From assembly GCF_034702125.1 (NCBI RefSeq), contig NC_085869.1:55740170-55804169 (forward strand): a DNA stretch of 64,000 nt, written 5' to 3'. Both the position numbers and the translations under genes were made by a program. Below, piece by piece: positions 53,001 to 64,000 of this stretch; position 1 is the stretch's first letter; the number at the start of each line of letters is the position of its first letter. The notes beneath the pieces were generated by a model that was not told the origin of the DNA, did not search any database, and saw only the letters and a program-made list of their open reading frames with translations. Source of the DNA: Engraulis encrasicolus. Taxonomy: Eukaryota; Chordata; Actinopteri; Clupeiformes; Engraulidae.

Positions 53001-56000
53001 CTCTACAGGGCTCACAGTTTTAAAATAGAGGTCTCCAAATGGTTGGTTCAAACCATTGCCCTGGCATATGAGTCCAAGGGTCGCCAACCCCTGGCTCAGA
53101 TTAGGGCTCACTTTACCAGTGCGGTCTCTACATCTTGTCCTCTCTTCAAGGGTGCAGCAGTTTCAGACGTGTGCAGAGCGGCTGGTTGGGCCAACCCCGC
53201 CACCTTTGTCCGGTTCTACCGGCTAGATGTGACCACATTGCCACAGGAACATAGGGTTCTGGGCACGACTACTGATTGTCTGTAGGGTGATAGGAACGCT
53301 ATCCTTACAGGAGGCTCTTGGAGTTCTGCCTAGTTTGGACCAGCAATCGGGAGTGATTGTAACTCTCCCATAGATATGTGAACGATTCGACTGAATATGT
53401 CCCCGGTTCTCTGAAGGAGATGAGTGAGCCATCTCTCAGGACACCCTCGTTGCCGACAGCCGAAGAGAGGTTTGGCATCAAAGTGGCTTATTTTCGGTTT
53501 TGAGAAAGTGGACATCCCGCCCACGACGCAGTTGATTGGACCTTTGGCGTGATTGCAAAGGTCTTCAGCTAATCGTACAGCTGAGAGTGTGCTCCCATAG
53601 AGATGGCTCACTCATCTCCTTCAAAGAACCGGGGACATATTCATGTTCCAATATTCTTCTTTCTCTCTCTTTTTCTTTACAAATCTTATTGAATGATAAT
53701 TGTGTATGATAATGTGCTTTACGGAGGCTATTGCTATTGAATGCCAGTTAACGAGGATATCACATTATAAAAAGGCATAATTATAGTATTTTTTATCTTT
53801 TTGCCATGACATTTTGCCTTTGTGTAAGTGTAGGAATACATCTTAAATGCAAATATGTGAGCATTGCACATTTATTTCCATGGAGAAGTGATACTTTCTA
53901 ACGTATTCTGCCCAAAATCAAGAATTTCGGCGGCCATTTTGTTTTTTGCCCATTTCATGGTCAAAAACTCAAAATTCAGCTTGGGAACCAGGCTAGCTTA
54001 ATTCAGGGTACTCTAATTGTCTTAGAAAACTAGGTTCCCAACTTTTACTAAAAAATGCTTCTAACACCCTTATAAAGGGCCTTTTTCTGGAAATGCTTCT
54101 AGTCTATGATATATTTTGCGGTATACGAGAATATAGACATTATTGCCGTTTTCGTATATTGACTTATGTATTGCATTATACTGTGAAATATATTGTTGGA
54201 TATATGGAATTATATCCCATATAGTATATGACTTATTGATAAATCATATATTGATTTATGTATTGTATTATACTGTACAATATATTGTTGCATATATTGA
54301 ATTATACCCCATAGTATATGGCTTATTGATGAATCATATATTGATTTATGTATTGCATTATACTGTGCAGTATATTACTGCATATATTGAATTATACCCC
54401 ATAATATATGGCTTACTGATGAATCATATATTGAATAATGTATTGCATTATACTGTACAGTATATTACTGCATATATGGAATTATACCCCATAATATATG
54501 GCTTATTAATGAATCATATATTGATTAATGTATTGCATTATACTGTACAGTATATTACTGCATATATGGAATTATATCCCATAATATATGGCTTATTGCT
54601 GAATCATATATTGATTTATGTATTACATTATACTGTAAAGTATACTGTTGCATATATTGGATTATATCCCATAGTATATGGCTTATTAATTAAATCATAT
54701 ATTGACTTATGTATTGCATTACACTACACAATATACTGTAACGTACTTTATACAAGGCATTTATGAAGTAATGTAATTACAACAATGACCAAACATCAAT
54801 TCAATTCATTCAACTGTTGACATTGGTTTATTAAAAACATGAAACCAACCGACCCTTTAACACCACCGCTCACACATGCAGAGACAGAGGGGCAGACAGG
54901 CAGGGAAACGCACACAAACCACGACTTGACAACGACACCGGCCAACAGGCCAAATGCTGGTGAAACTTGCCTGTGGCCAGTAACAATTTCAGTCTCCCAC
55001 TTTGGCCAGTAACTTGTACTCAATGTAAATGCAGAAATATTCGATAAAAACCCCCCCAAAAAAACCAAATAAAACAAAAACAAAAAACTGTGGCTGTGGC
55101 CAGTAAGCGAAACACCTCACATAAAGCACTGGCACACATGCACATGCACGCGCGCGCACACACAAACACATACACGTGCCCGCGCCCACACACACACACA
55201 CACCTTCAGATATATTTTTTTTTAAAAAGAAAAAAAAGTGAAAGTGAAGGTGAATTCAGGGGCAGACCGCCCGCAGCCTCAGTCACTCAAGGTCAACAAG
55301 AGGGCTCATAGGCCTGTCCATGGACTTCTTTTTCTCTTGGTGAAGCAGTTCACAGATTCTTTTATTTAGCGACATCCGGATCTCCCCCATCCTCGCACCT
55401 GGATGTGCCTGAGCAACAGCATCTGCAAAAGTAAAGTAAAAAGAATGTTAACTCTCTAACCCATTGTGCAGGCGAGACGTTCCATTTCTTTTTCCGTTGG
55501 GAAGCGACAAGGAAGCAGAGGCTGGTGACGTAGACAAGCGAGGCGAGCGGGCGGGAAAGTTGGGCTCGGCTGAAAGATATGCTAATGAAACGTAGTGATG
55601 GGAAAAAGTTCAGTTTCAGTTACAATCTAGGGCCACACATTCCAAATGGCCTTGTTTTACCTGTCTAATTCAACCATGTGATCATTCCACCATCGAATCA
55701 CCAGGCTGAATTGGACAGGTAAAAACAGGTCACCTGGAATATGTGGAACTGGATTGTAACTAAAACTGAACTTTGTCCCATGAAGCGGTAGCAAGTGGGA
55801 GAGGTTTCAAATGAAAGTTATTTCATGGAGTTATGTTACAACATTGTACTTGTAGGTAAACACTTGACAGCAGAGCCATGCATGTCCATAAAACAGTATA
55901 TGAGAACATATAATTGTCGGGAGGAAATGCACGAGGATTCATTCTGCCCTTTACGCCAACTATTTAACTGGACAAACAAAAACTTGGGTTTCGATGGCAA

Positions 56001-59000
56001 CATTGCTCGACACGCCCAACCCCCACCTGCTTACATGCTTACCATAACCATCAATTTCAGACAGAGTATTCACTATGGCTGGGAATATTACACCATTCAA
56101 TCATGAAAGATTAATCTTCTCCATGGCTGTGCAGTACATTAGGTAGTAGTAGTTTCAATGAGCAGCATAGTCACAATAACTAATCTGGGAACAATCCTAA
56201 ACAGTGCATCTTTAAAAGGGCAGGCAACTATTTAGGGGTAACACTTAAAATTGTTGACCTGGGTGTGTAAAATATCTTATTATTCATTTTTTGTTTTGTT
56301 TTACATATCCTCAGAGGAAGAATGTTGCTAAGCTAGCGAGAATATATGGACCAAAGTCCTGTAAATGATTTGGGAAAACATTTATTTTGTCTCTTGACTG
56401 ACTACCAATGCTCATACAGAGTCCACATAGCAAGTGAAAAGCCAGAGGGCAAGAGGGAGTATAAAACACCACACCACCTACAATGAAAAGTAAGTCCATT
56501 CCCCTCCTTCACAGACCCAGGTTTTCAGCAGTGATTTGCCGCCAAATAGTAGTTCATGCTCTATGACCTCTTTCAAGTCACTCTGGATTAAAGTGTCAGC
56601 TAAATGTAATGTAACAAGTGTACTTCTTGTTAGAAAAAATGGAACAGGTGCACAGAACGCTGAAATTGTGTTTGACCAATGTGCAGTTGAAACTTGAAGG
56701 GTACGCCACTAGTTTGGGGCCAAATACACCGTTGGTTCATGAAGGGTTTTATTTTTCATGTTAAGCATTGTGTTACATTCTCATACTCCTTCCTTTCAAT
56801 AGTCTGAAACAAGTGCCCAACATTGCCCAGCTTTGTAAACCCAGGTCAATGATTTTAACCATATTTACCCCAATGAACCCTTGAATGTAACATGTTACAT
56901 CAGCAAGTTTCACACATTCAATGTGCAGTTAATAATGTAGCTCAAGTAAACTCTAAATCTGGATGTCCTAACCCACTGCCCCTGACCCATCCAGTCCAGA
57001 CACCCCCCAACACCGCACACACACACAGCTCAGTACACCCCCCCCCACACACACACACACACACACACCGTCCTACAACCAACCACACCTTCACCCTGCA
57101 ATAAATAACTAGGTTACATCCATTCCATAATTAACATAAAAATAATAAAAACAGGGATACATTCATGTCTACATCTTAGGGTTGGCAAAAATTGAAAAAT
57201 ATCTTAACCGGTTACTGAGACTCATTAACCGGTGGTTAACCGGTTAACCGGCAATCTTAAATGACATAACATTCGCGTGCCTGATAGGCACAGCACTGAA
57301 TTTTTTACATTTTATTTTTCACATAAGCCTTTCTTTTTGCTGCTCAGACAGGACTTGTCATGTCCAGCCAGTGTCGCTAGATGGAAAATGCTGAATTATC
57401 GTACCAAAACCTCAAAATTATAGTTTTTGGGGGCTTTTTGGAAGGAAATTATTATTATAATTATTATTACCGGTTAACCGGTGGCAGAAAATTTCACCGG
57501 TTATCGTTGATCCAGTCGACTATCGTTTAACCGGTTACCGGTTAACATCCCTACTACATATCCCCCTCCCAACTTTTACCCTAGCTTCCATCCCCACCAG
57601 CAGTACCAACACTAGCTGCAGAGGTCCATTTTGTCCCACTCAATCTCTCTTATTCCCGGTTTATTCAGTAGCTTGATTGAATGAGGTATAAAGGATTTTT
57701 TGAAACGATTATATTTGCACCAAGGGAGTCTGAACCTCCTCCCAAAGTTCAGATAGATGTATTCCCCATTTAGTGCATGATCACCAGTGAGTGAGCATAG
57801 TAAAGGCACAGTATCGCTTACCATTTCAAGTACTGGAATGCACACCAGTCCATGTGACTATTTTTTCCTCCAGACCATCGCTGCATACCTCTTCAGCAAC
57901 CTCTGCAAAAAAAGTTAAAAGAGCAACAGAAAATGAACATTCACTCACACACTTAATCTTAAATAGGCACAAGGATACCCACCAAGCTCATCACTTCTAT
58001 ATCATTGTCAGAATTGTGAGCTAAATCTGGGGGGGGGGAGGATGGGGACCAAGTTCATGTCGCGTCCAAGACAAACTAGAAGTTCGGTAGACTGGTGGAA
58101 CTACAGCATTCTAGCTCGTCGCAGAGCGTCGTAGTGGCACTCTGTGTCTCGTCCCGACAACAGGGAAGACACATTGAAATCGCAGCAGCCAGCATCGTTA
58201 ACAGTTGCACGTCTGTTCTTGGCACGAAGGCACTCTTTTATGAAGATGATGAAGCGAAGGAAGACTTAAACTCATGCATGTAACTGGCGAGAATGAATTC
58301 CGATGAACAAGAATGACTCGCGCATTCGTTTAAGAGTAAACATGAACACCAACATGACTCAATGAATGCAATTGCTGTGAGCAAAGCAAACTCCGAACTA
58401 TCACAGAGTAGCTGAAGACAACGACGTGTAGGCTACCGTTTTTCACTAATCTGACGACAAGGCTTCGTTAACCTCTAACAATAGCTCTACAAGAACGGGA
58501 CAGTGCAGTTAGTTCGTGAGCAAGTTACTCAAAAAAAACCTATTGATGTTACCACAATGGGAAAACCGAAGCAGCAACAGCTATGCTTTAGGGACTGTTC
58601 GTAATTTACTGGGGGGGGAGGGCTGGTGCGTAGGGGGGGGAGGGCCATGATGAAAAAAATGAGGTGGAGGGGAGGGCCATGGCAAAAAAAATCGGAGTTA
58701 GGGAGAGGGCCATGGGGAAAAAAAACGAATTTATTTTATTTTATTTTCATTAATTTTTTAAAATAATAATTAAAAAATGCTCTGAAACACATTGCAAAGC
58801 GATGCAGGGTCCCGGGTGCATATAGCACTGAAGCGTGTATCTGTAATCAAAAAACTCTTGTTAGGCTACAACGTTTGTAGGTTTTATAGCTGAGTACGTA
58901 GGCAGGGAATAACAGAGCAATACCTAGCTAGCCGGTTGTTTTGTCAAGATATGTAGGCTGGACGAGGAGGTGCCAATGATCTGACTAGGGGGGGTCAGCT

Positions 59001-62000
59001 CTACCCACAGTCCTTGGTCCCACAGCTTATTCATGCTGCTCCATATTCCCACATTTTAAAGAACTTATTCAAATATAGACCCTATTTTCCACAACTCTAT
59101 GTTCCCACATTTCCGAGTAAACCAAGAGAACATTCTCCCTGCCATGGGACATAGAGCTAATTTGAATAAATTCTTAGAAATGGAACACGGGCCAGTAGGT
59201 ATTAGCTGTGGGGCCAATGGGCCTTTAAATTAATGTTAAAGTCTTATTGATGTGGGACCAATGGGCTGTGGGAACATGCACTCCCGATTCTAGGTAGCCT
59301 ATGAGTGATTCTACGATTCGCCTGCACTTTTGGCAAAAGCAAAATGTCAATTATCAGTATTTTTTTTTCAACTAAATGACCTAGATGTTTACATAGTGTA
59401 TATATTTAAGTTTCCAAACAAATTGCCAAGCTTAATCTGAAATCATTCGATAAATAGGCCTACATAATGAAAGCGAACATTTATTTTGTCACTCAAAATA
59501 ATGGAAAAAAGGAGGCGCACACAAGACTTGTGTGAAAAAGTGTATTAAAGCCGAAAATATACAACAGAAGTCTAAGGATTAACTGGAGAGACAGACGTTT
59601 CGGAGCTAGTCCATTTTCAATGTCTCCAGTAGGAAGCGCGTGGCAGGAATTCCGTTGTTTTATAGGGTGACGTGTCAGTTCTCCCCAGGATCTCTCCAGT
59701 TCACCACAAGGTGGAACATCATGAAGACCTAGGAAGTTTCCATACCTAATAATAAATAATAAATAATAAATAATAAATGCATAATTCAAAGCTTCAAGAG
59801 ATCATAATGTGCAGACAAACGTGTAAGGAATAACATGATTGTTATTTTAGAGTATTAAAAAGGTAAACAATATAAATCGAAAAAGTAGGCCTATTGGAGA
59901 CAATTATTATAGGAAAAAATTATAGGAAAATATTATAGAAAACAAGAGAGAACCAGTTCTTCATTCATCCCCAGTGGATGGACAGTTTTTAGTGAAAAAA
60001 TCCAGAAGCACTCTCTCTGGAGTAGTCTTCTTTCCAAATCCCCTCCTCTGCGTGCAGGTGTGACGTGTTCAAGCACAGTATATGCGAGAGAGGATACAGG
60101 GTGGCCCGCTTCATTGAAATGGCGCGCCACCGGTGATTTTTCATCTTTGGAAAGAAGACTACTCCAGAGAGAGTGCTTCTGGATTTTTGTCGTCTGTCTC
60201 TCCAGTTAATCCTTAGACTTCTGTTGTATATTTTCGGCTTCAATACACTTTTTCACACAAGTCTTGTGTGCGCCTCCTTTTTTCCATTATTTTGAGTGAT
60301 TACTACTTTTTTGGGAGTGCTCGCACCAAGCAATACACGAGCATTAAGTTCAAGGCGCAGACGCCGACCTTTGTTGGTCTTTTTGTCATTCTTGATTATT
60401 TTGTCAACAGTGTTATGGACAAATACTATGTCATTTCAAACATAAAAATACTACAGAGTTGAAACAACATACGTTTGAAAGTGCTTATGTCCCTTAGCAA
60501 TGTTGTCATTAATCGGTGCAACTGATATAGAAAATGTGATTGTTGAGCTTCATTGTAGGATTTTATGATTCACTAATACAGACTGACACATTTTTCATTA
60601 TAAATCCCTGTAACGTCTGATTTCAATTTAGTCACCCTCCTTACACAAGACTTCCTTATCCAGAGATAATCCCTAGTGTCTGTTCATAGGATTTTTCCAA
60701 CACATAAGGGATCAATAGCACAGAAACACTTTCAAAACAGTCAACCGTGTTAAGCTTAAGTTACTCTGTGTTACGGTCAACAGTGCAGGGGAACAAGTTG
60801 GCACTTACCCATCTCCCTAGAACACAACATATTTTGTTTGTTTGTCTGTCAGTATGGAGATAAATTGGCAAAAACATACTCCTCCTCAACTGTCATAGCT
60901 AATTGTAACACCATTAATGCTAACACGGCTTGACATTTCAGCCATTTTTATGTTGTTGTGCTAACTGAGGACCTCAGAAGTTCCACCACAACACCTTAAT
61001 CAATTCATGCATTTGTATGCTTTATCTGTGTTTTTCTGTGATTTCTAGTTCAGATTCTTATGAATATGTTGATAACACAGTTGACAGGCAATTTTCCCGC
61101 TATGAGAACATGAACAAGAATGGATTAAAATATGGAAGGATGGAGCTCAAAACTTACCAAAAAGTCTCCCCATATCCTGCCAAAGAGGTTATGACATCAC
61201 GTGATGTTATTCGTATGGCCTAAGACCAAACCATTACTGATTTATGGAGGGGGTTTCAGACCGTGACACAGTTAACACAGTTTTCGTGGACACACACAAA
61301 ATGGCAAATTTCATGTATAATGGAAAGGACAGTGGTCTTTCTGACAGTTTTGTCATATTGTGATGATTACTGTGAATCAATATACAATCGTCTTGGGCAA
61401 AACAAGTTTCTTTACATGCTAATATGAAGACTGAATCTGACATTTGGAAAACAGGATGGCATGAAAACGGCCAAAACCAGTATTAAATATTCATTCTTGC
61501 TGAGGGAAATAATGCCATGTCTACACTTTCTGTATTATATGAAAGATAAATGTGTGCTAATGTCCAAAACATCATTGGATGCAGTTAATAGTTAGTGGAA
61601 TTGGCAAATAAAATCCATGGACTTAAAAGCGCTGTCGAATCGTAGAATCACTCCTATACAAAAAATATGTCAATCAGACCATGTGCTAACCTGTATGATG
61701 TATCCTGAATACCACAGAGTTGTCATCTGTGTTTCTTGCCGTCTGCGTTGATAGGCAGACATGCCGGAATCAATGCTGGCTTATTTTGAGGCTGCAAGGG
61801 ACAGCGTGAGTGTCTTTGAAAGAGGCATCCAGGACAACCAGGAGTCTGATGGCGGTGAGAATTAGCTATTGCTTAACTGACCTCCCCATTGCATGCTGTC
61901 CAGATACAATTGTAAATCTAGTAGTAGGCAGCCTATTTATGTAGTTTACAAAATAGGTAGGCTAATAATGCATGCATCCACAGGCAATAAATACTAGCCT

Positions 62001-63972
62001 AACTAGACCAGTTCCCAAACTTTACCACGCCGCCCCACATACTGATACATTCCAGTCGTGCGTGCCACACTAATTTTTTTTTCTGAGCACCCCCTTTCAC
62101 AACCGGCACAATATGATTTTTGGCCTGGTGGGTTGGTCTAGCCTTGCACCATAGGTGCATCTTGTCACCGGGCTAGTCAGGCAGCAGAGCAGAGCCTAAG
62201 GTTTTGGAGGCCCTAAGCTGGTCAGGAGCATTTGGTTCAAATGTTCATTCTTTTGGATTTTCGCTTGGGGCCCCAGCTGACCCTAGAGATGCCTCTGACC
62301 ATAGAGGATAATCGTAGCTGGATCATGAATCTGGCCTGGCTTTGTTCTCCTATTATCTCGCTCTGTGTAGTTTTGAATTAGTAGAGGGTCATTGAGATGA
62401 GCTTAGCACAGTATAACAGCTTAGGTGAAACGCCAACTACTGATTCCACAGTTTTGCCTATGGTGCGATCCCAGACTGTACACTTCATGTTATAGTCTGG
62501 GCTGCCAGGCTAACCATACTGCATAATTCTATTGTGTGTATTAAATCCTGTTAGATGCTGCTGTGTGGAGGGCTACTCATGTCACTTGCCAGAGCTTACT
62601 CCCCCACTATGTTCCAGCGAAACGAGTAGACAAGGAGTGTACAAGCGATGCGATGGGGGTGGATTCCGAGTTTAAAAAAGTAAAATATTTTAACTTTGAG
62701 CGAGGCGAGTAAGTGAGAAACCAATTGGAATGCAGAGTTCAGTACTTCTCGCTTTTGCATTGGCAGTTAAACCTGCAGGGACATTTAGCGAACGTTCCAT
62801 GAGCGAGTGGCCAGTAGGCGAGTGAGCGAGAAGCGAGTATTGTAGCAATATTCTGTCCACCATGCTGTTTACTTGTGTTGTGTTTTAAATCGCGTCAGTG
62901 ACTATACTACACTACACTGTACTATACAATAATATACTATACTATACTATACTATACTACACTATACTATACTATACTATACTATACTATACTCTAGATG
63001 CTGCTGTGTGGAGGGCCACTCCTGTCCCCTGCAGCCATAGTGACCCCCTTCTCATGGAGCTGGCTGACAGTGCTGGAGATGAGAACCCTGCGGCTCTAAA
63101 ACAACGAGTATGTTTCAAGTCATTACATTTCTCTCAATCTCATGCCTCATGCCATGCTTTTTCTTAATTACCTGCCGATTGAGTTCATCACATCTTCTCT
63201 ACATCAGTGACAGCCTCAGATTCACTTTGATAGAAAGCAGCTCGTTAAAGGGACACTGTGCAGGAAATGGTCAAAAAAGGTACTGCAACTATGCTGCTCA
63301 TTGAAACTGGGCTGCCTATTGCCAAATTTGATCTTTACATGACAGTTTACTAAGTAATAAACAAATTCTAGTATGGTCCAACTACAGTCATTTTTGCAGC
63401 TAAAAATGGCTATTTTTGGAAATTCAAAATGGCGGACCATGGAGAAGATCCCCCTTTTCATGTATGAAAAGTGCAATTTTTCCAGTCATAATGAATACTT
63501 AGAATTTGATGGTGGTGGTAAGTATTCATGAAAAAGGTAACATTAGTGAATGGGCAGCATTAATTCTGGAAATAAACAACTAAAAATCTCACACAGTGTA
63601 CCTTTAAGGATGGTTATTAATGTGCATCTTATTATAATAGCGTGGTACCAGTGGGAGTATCTCAGTGTGGTATTGATGGGAGTATCTCAGTGTGTGATGT
63701 GTGTGTACTGATGTCCTGAATCTGAGCACGACAGTGGTATTCTGTTCGTTCTATTCTATTCTATTCTATTCTATTCTATTCTATTCTATTCTATTCTATT
63801 CTATTCCGCCCTGTCCTGTCCTGTTCTAATGATGTCCTGAATGTTTGTCAGATTATGTGTGAGTTGGAGGAGCAGCTCTGCTTCCCTACCAAACACACCC
63901 ACAATGAGGCAGCACAGGACCCCAACGGCACAGCACATGAGGACAGAGGAACAGCACAGGATGACAGCACAG
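50003..63972 (+). CDS. lrriq1: LRRIQ1 (leucine-rich repeat and IQ motif protein 1), first four coding exons, cut by window end
   Basis: Exons 50003-50125, 61755-61854, 62998-63107 and 63852-63972 join in frame (454 bases, about 151 residues) with GT-AG borders. The N-terminus MMDAEVDKLIEEELSKLDIS, then an acidic DPLSDDDSDIE run, MPESMLAYFEAARDSV and ALKQRIMCELEE parallel, in order, the start of vertebrate LRRIQ1 (acidic 'E-ELDKLSIS', 'SDDSDTDS', 'LPESVL', 'ILSEIEKEE'). LRRIQ1 is associated with motile cilia. Its LRR and IQ domains would lie beyond 64000. Intron 1 is 11.6 kb and full of transposons. Identification is from remembered similarity of a short, low-complexity N-terminus, so the exon chain is firmer than the name. 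Confidence 0.82.
51140..51827 (+). pseudogene. Relic of transposon-associated protein of unknown function
   Basis: Two adjacent frames, VMAKNGLRNMSVLLVLFIKL through LAGHCLSYNQVLQVQILLS-stop and then VADKFIHYTCDNIDILDETL through SHATQMAAWQRG, join across a stop and frame change. I remember the pairing AGH-S-Y-EVL / DNID-ETLDGK-HATQ-A-QRG from large uncharacterised protein families in fish and invertebrate genomes that behave like mobile elements. Catalytic function unknown. Confidence 0.55.
51907..53285 (+). pseudogene. DIRS-type tyrosine recombinase retrotransposon relic
   Basis: The frame at 51907-52476 is a gag-like Ser/Pro-rich segment. 52473-52724 gives the N-terminal core-binding part of a tyrosine recombinase (SLYNLKWSVFERYCDQRDKT, then VPMVLSFLQDLL). 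After frameshifts, 52900-53285 gives the catalytic end (CPVHALRMYMNRT; GRQPLAQIRAHFTS; AAGWANPATFVRFYRLDV). The HxxR-like AHFTS and final Tyr region are recognisable. Broken by at least two frame changes and one stop, hence inactive. An inverted repeat pairs 53379-53432 with 53600-53653. Confidence 0.8.
54150..54740. repeat. 90-bp AT-rich tandem array, about 6.5 copies
   Basis: CATATATTGAT recurs at 54245, 54335, 54425, 54515, 54605 and about 54695. Because the unit is 90 bases (a multiple of three) a 207-residue repetitive frame stays open. It is not a gene. Confidence 0.92.
54810..55422 (-). CDS. Candidate 3'-terminal exon of an unidentified minus-strand gene
   Basis: On the minus strand an acceptor (TTTACTTTTGCAG) at 55423-55425 opens a 140-base coding stretch (55283-55422) reading GEIRMSLNKRICELLHQEKK and ending RPMSPLVDLE-stop. 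About 450 bases of UTR follow, with AATAAA at 54827-54832 (minus). This is the look of a real last exon, nested in lrriq1 intron 1 in the opposite direction. I do not recognise the protein and could not find upstream exons with confidence (next region 55425-59000). It may be a retained gene fragment. Confidence 0.45.
55423..56064. other. Intronic stretch, unassigned
   Basis: An inverted pair around 55590-55760 (TTCAGTTTCAGTTACAATCT versus GATTGTAACTAAAACTGAAC, with AACTTT ends) marks another short MITE. No exon is supported. Confidence 0.5.
56065..56217. repeat. Degenerate copy of the TTTAAAGGGACACTGTG MITE
   Basis: GATTAATCTTCTCCATGG, then TTTCAATGAGCAGCATAGT and CAGTGCATCTTTAAA follow the order of 3698-4062, with large losses. 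Confidence 0.65.
56573..56612 (+). repeat. L2 tail motif
   Basis: AAGTCACTCTGGATTAAAGT followed by GTCAGCTAAATGTAATGTA. Confidence 0.65.
57178..57555. mobile_element. MITE rich in CCGGTTAA words
   Basis: Ends TAGGGTTGGCAA and AACATCCCTA. CCGGTTAA/TTAACCGG occurs about ten times in the subterminal regions in both orientations (57210-57255 and 57470-57545). Confidence 0.75.
57612..57850 (-). pseudogene. LINE ORF2 C-terminal fragment
   Basis: The minus frame ends with FGRRFRLPWCKYNRFKKSFI followed by PHSIKLLNK, the basic 'R-R-N-F--SFIP-AI-LLN' close of L2/CR1-type LINE proteins. The upstream part is absent. Confidence 0.65.
58030..59302. other. Intronic stretch, no gene
   Basis: G-rich tracts (58030-58045, 58610-58700) and a duplicated GGGAGGGCCATGG motif. 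No exon supported. Confidence 0.4.
59303..61653. mobile_element. TIR element (GAGTGATTCTACGATTCG), host of a Penelope relic
   Basis: 18-bp perfect terminal inverted repeats: GAGTGATTCTACGATTCG at 59303-59320, its complement at 61636-61653. The interior holds Penelope-like sequence (59495-60300) and a frame at 61050-61223 that has no recognised family. Confidence 0.7.
59495..60300 (-). mobile_element. Penelope-like retroelement relic
   Basis: The minus frame 59933-60130 reads MARHFNEAGHPVSSLAYTVL, then ARRGGDLERRLLQRECFWIF and the P-G-NEE-L close, the C-terminal half of the GIY-YIG endonuclease domain of Penelope-like elements. Flanking inverted copies (59502-59605 versus 60190-60300, and 59993-60040 versus 60140-60185) and the motif ACGTTTCGGAGCTAGTCCAT fit Penelope's rearranged terminal repeats. 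Confidence 0.82.
62551..62605 (+). pseudogene. Partial duplicate of lrriq1 exon 3 start
   Basis: TTAGATGCTGCTGTGTGGAG followed by GGCTACTCATGTC copies the acceptor and first ~30 bases of exon 3 (62992 onward: CTAGATGCTGCTGTGTGGAG, GGCCACTCCTGTC). The similarity fades after that, and the true exon carries the open frame. Confidence 0.75.
62903..62995. repeat. (ACTAT)n microsatellite abutting lrriq1 exon 3
   Basis: Pentamer repeat running directly into the acceptor ACTCTAG. Confidence 0.95.
63245..63608 (-). mobile_element. MITE with TTTAAAGGGACACTGTG ends (copy 2, inverted)
   Basis: Complement of 3698-4062 with few differences, in lrriq1 intron 3. Confidence 0.9.
63755..63806. repeat. (TATTC)n microsatellite in lrriq1 intron 3
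   Basis: About ten clean pentamer units. Confidence 0.97.
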
Positions 63973-64000
63973 GTAAAGTTACATTGTGTTACATCCCAAC

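Larger units (their letters stand above)
50445..54066. mobile_element. Large TIR element in lrriq1 intron 1
   Basis: About 150 bp at the left (GTTAGAAGCATTTTTTAGTA, AAGTTGGGAACCTA, CCTGGTTCCCAAGCTG, AACAAAATGGC) recurs inverted at 53920-54066. AT-rich subterminal repeats lie outside both arms (50290-50410 and 54100-54740), so the full element may run about 50285-54745. Inside are a transposon-type protein relic (51140-51827) and DIRS-type recombinase relics (51907-53285). Confidence 0.78.

Noticed and set aside
54143..54766. 207-residue open frame on +
   Set aside because: It is a translation of the 90-bp AT tandem array; composition and exact repetition show it is not a protein gene.
57783..57904. 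Minus-strand exon with acceptor TTTTTTTGCAG at 57902
   Set aside because: All three frames hit stops before a usable donor, and it overlaps a LINE fragment.

Overview
The window is a piece of a teleost (ray-finned fish) nuclear genome. It shows multi-exon genes with GT-AG introns, fish repeat families (hAT MITEs, Tc1, L2/CR1 LINE tails, Penelope, DIRS, tRNA-derived SINEs), many long (GT)n and (TC)n microsatellites, and protein-coding exons that read as vertebrate proteins. About 28 exact copies of TAGGCCTA (counted by eye) give it a marked word bias. I cannot name the species.

Layout. 1-8600 is gene-free repeat country: a TIR element made of GGGGTAAAACGCCCC words, a 5'-truncated LINE with a perfect 12-bp target duplication, a MITE beginning TTTAAAGGGACACTGTG, a hAT MITE and an L2-type reverse-transcriptase fragment. 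8698-15993 (+) is a complete 12-exon bbs5 gene (342 codons) with an RFX X-box-like site just upstream and a 2.6-kb fold-back repeat in intron 2. 17721-21125 (+) is a decayed immunoglobulin-superfamily receptor gene, broken by frameshifts, a MITE in the Ig exon and a Tc1 element in the transmembrane exon. 21200-26400 is a nest of inverted-repeat elements. 26562-38127 (+) is an interferon-type guanylate-binding protein (GBP) gene: an ISRE, a 5' non-coding exon and 11 coding exons (635 codons) ending in a CaaX box. 38128-43300 is repeats. 43318-45353 (+) is a compact five-exon TRIM35-like gene with no B30.2/SPRY exon and a damaged B-box zinc ligand. 45354-50000 holds repeats, including a 560-bp tandem duplication and a long hairpin. 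From 50003 to the right edge (+) lie the first four coding exons of a gene that fits lrriq1. Its 11.6-kb intron 1 is packed with transposons (a TIR element carrying a DIRS-type recombinase, a 90-bp AT array, Penelope remnants) and also holds what looks like the 3' end of a minus-strand gene.

Functional reading. bbs5 (BBSome) and lrriq1 (IQ/LRR protein linked to motile cilia) are ciliary genes. GBP, the Ig-like receptor relic and the TRIM gene are of immune type. Nothing suggests an operon-like arrangement; they are independent transcription units on the + strand separated by transposon-rich DNA. No rRNA, bona fide tRNA, CRISPR or intact viral gene was seen.
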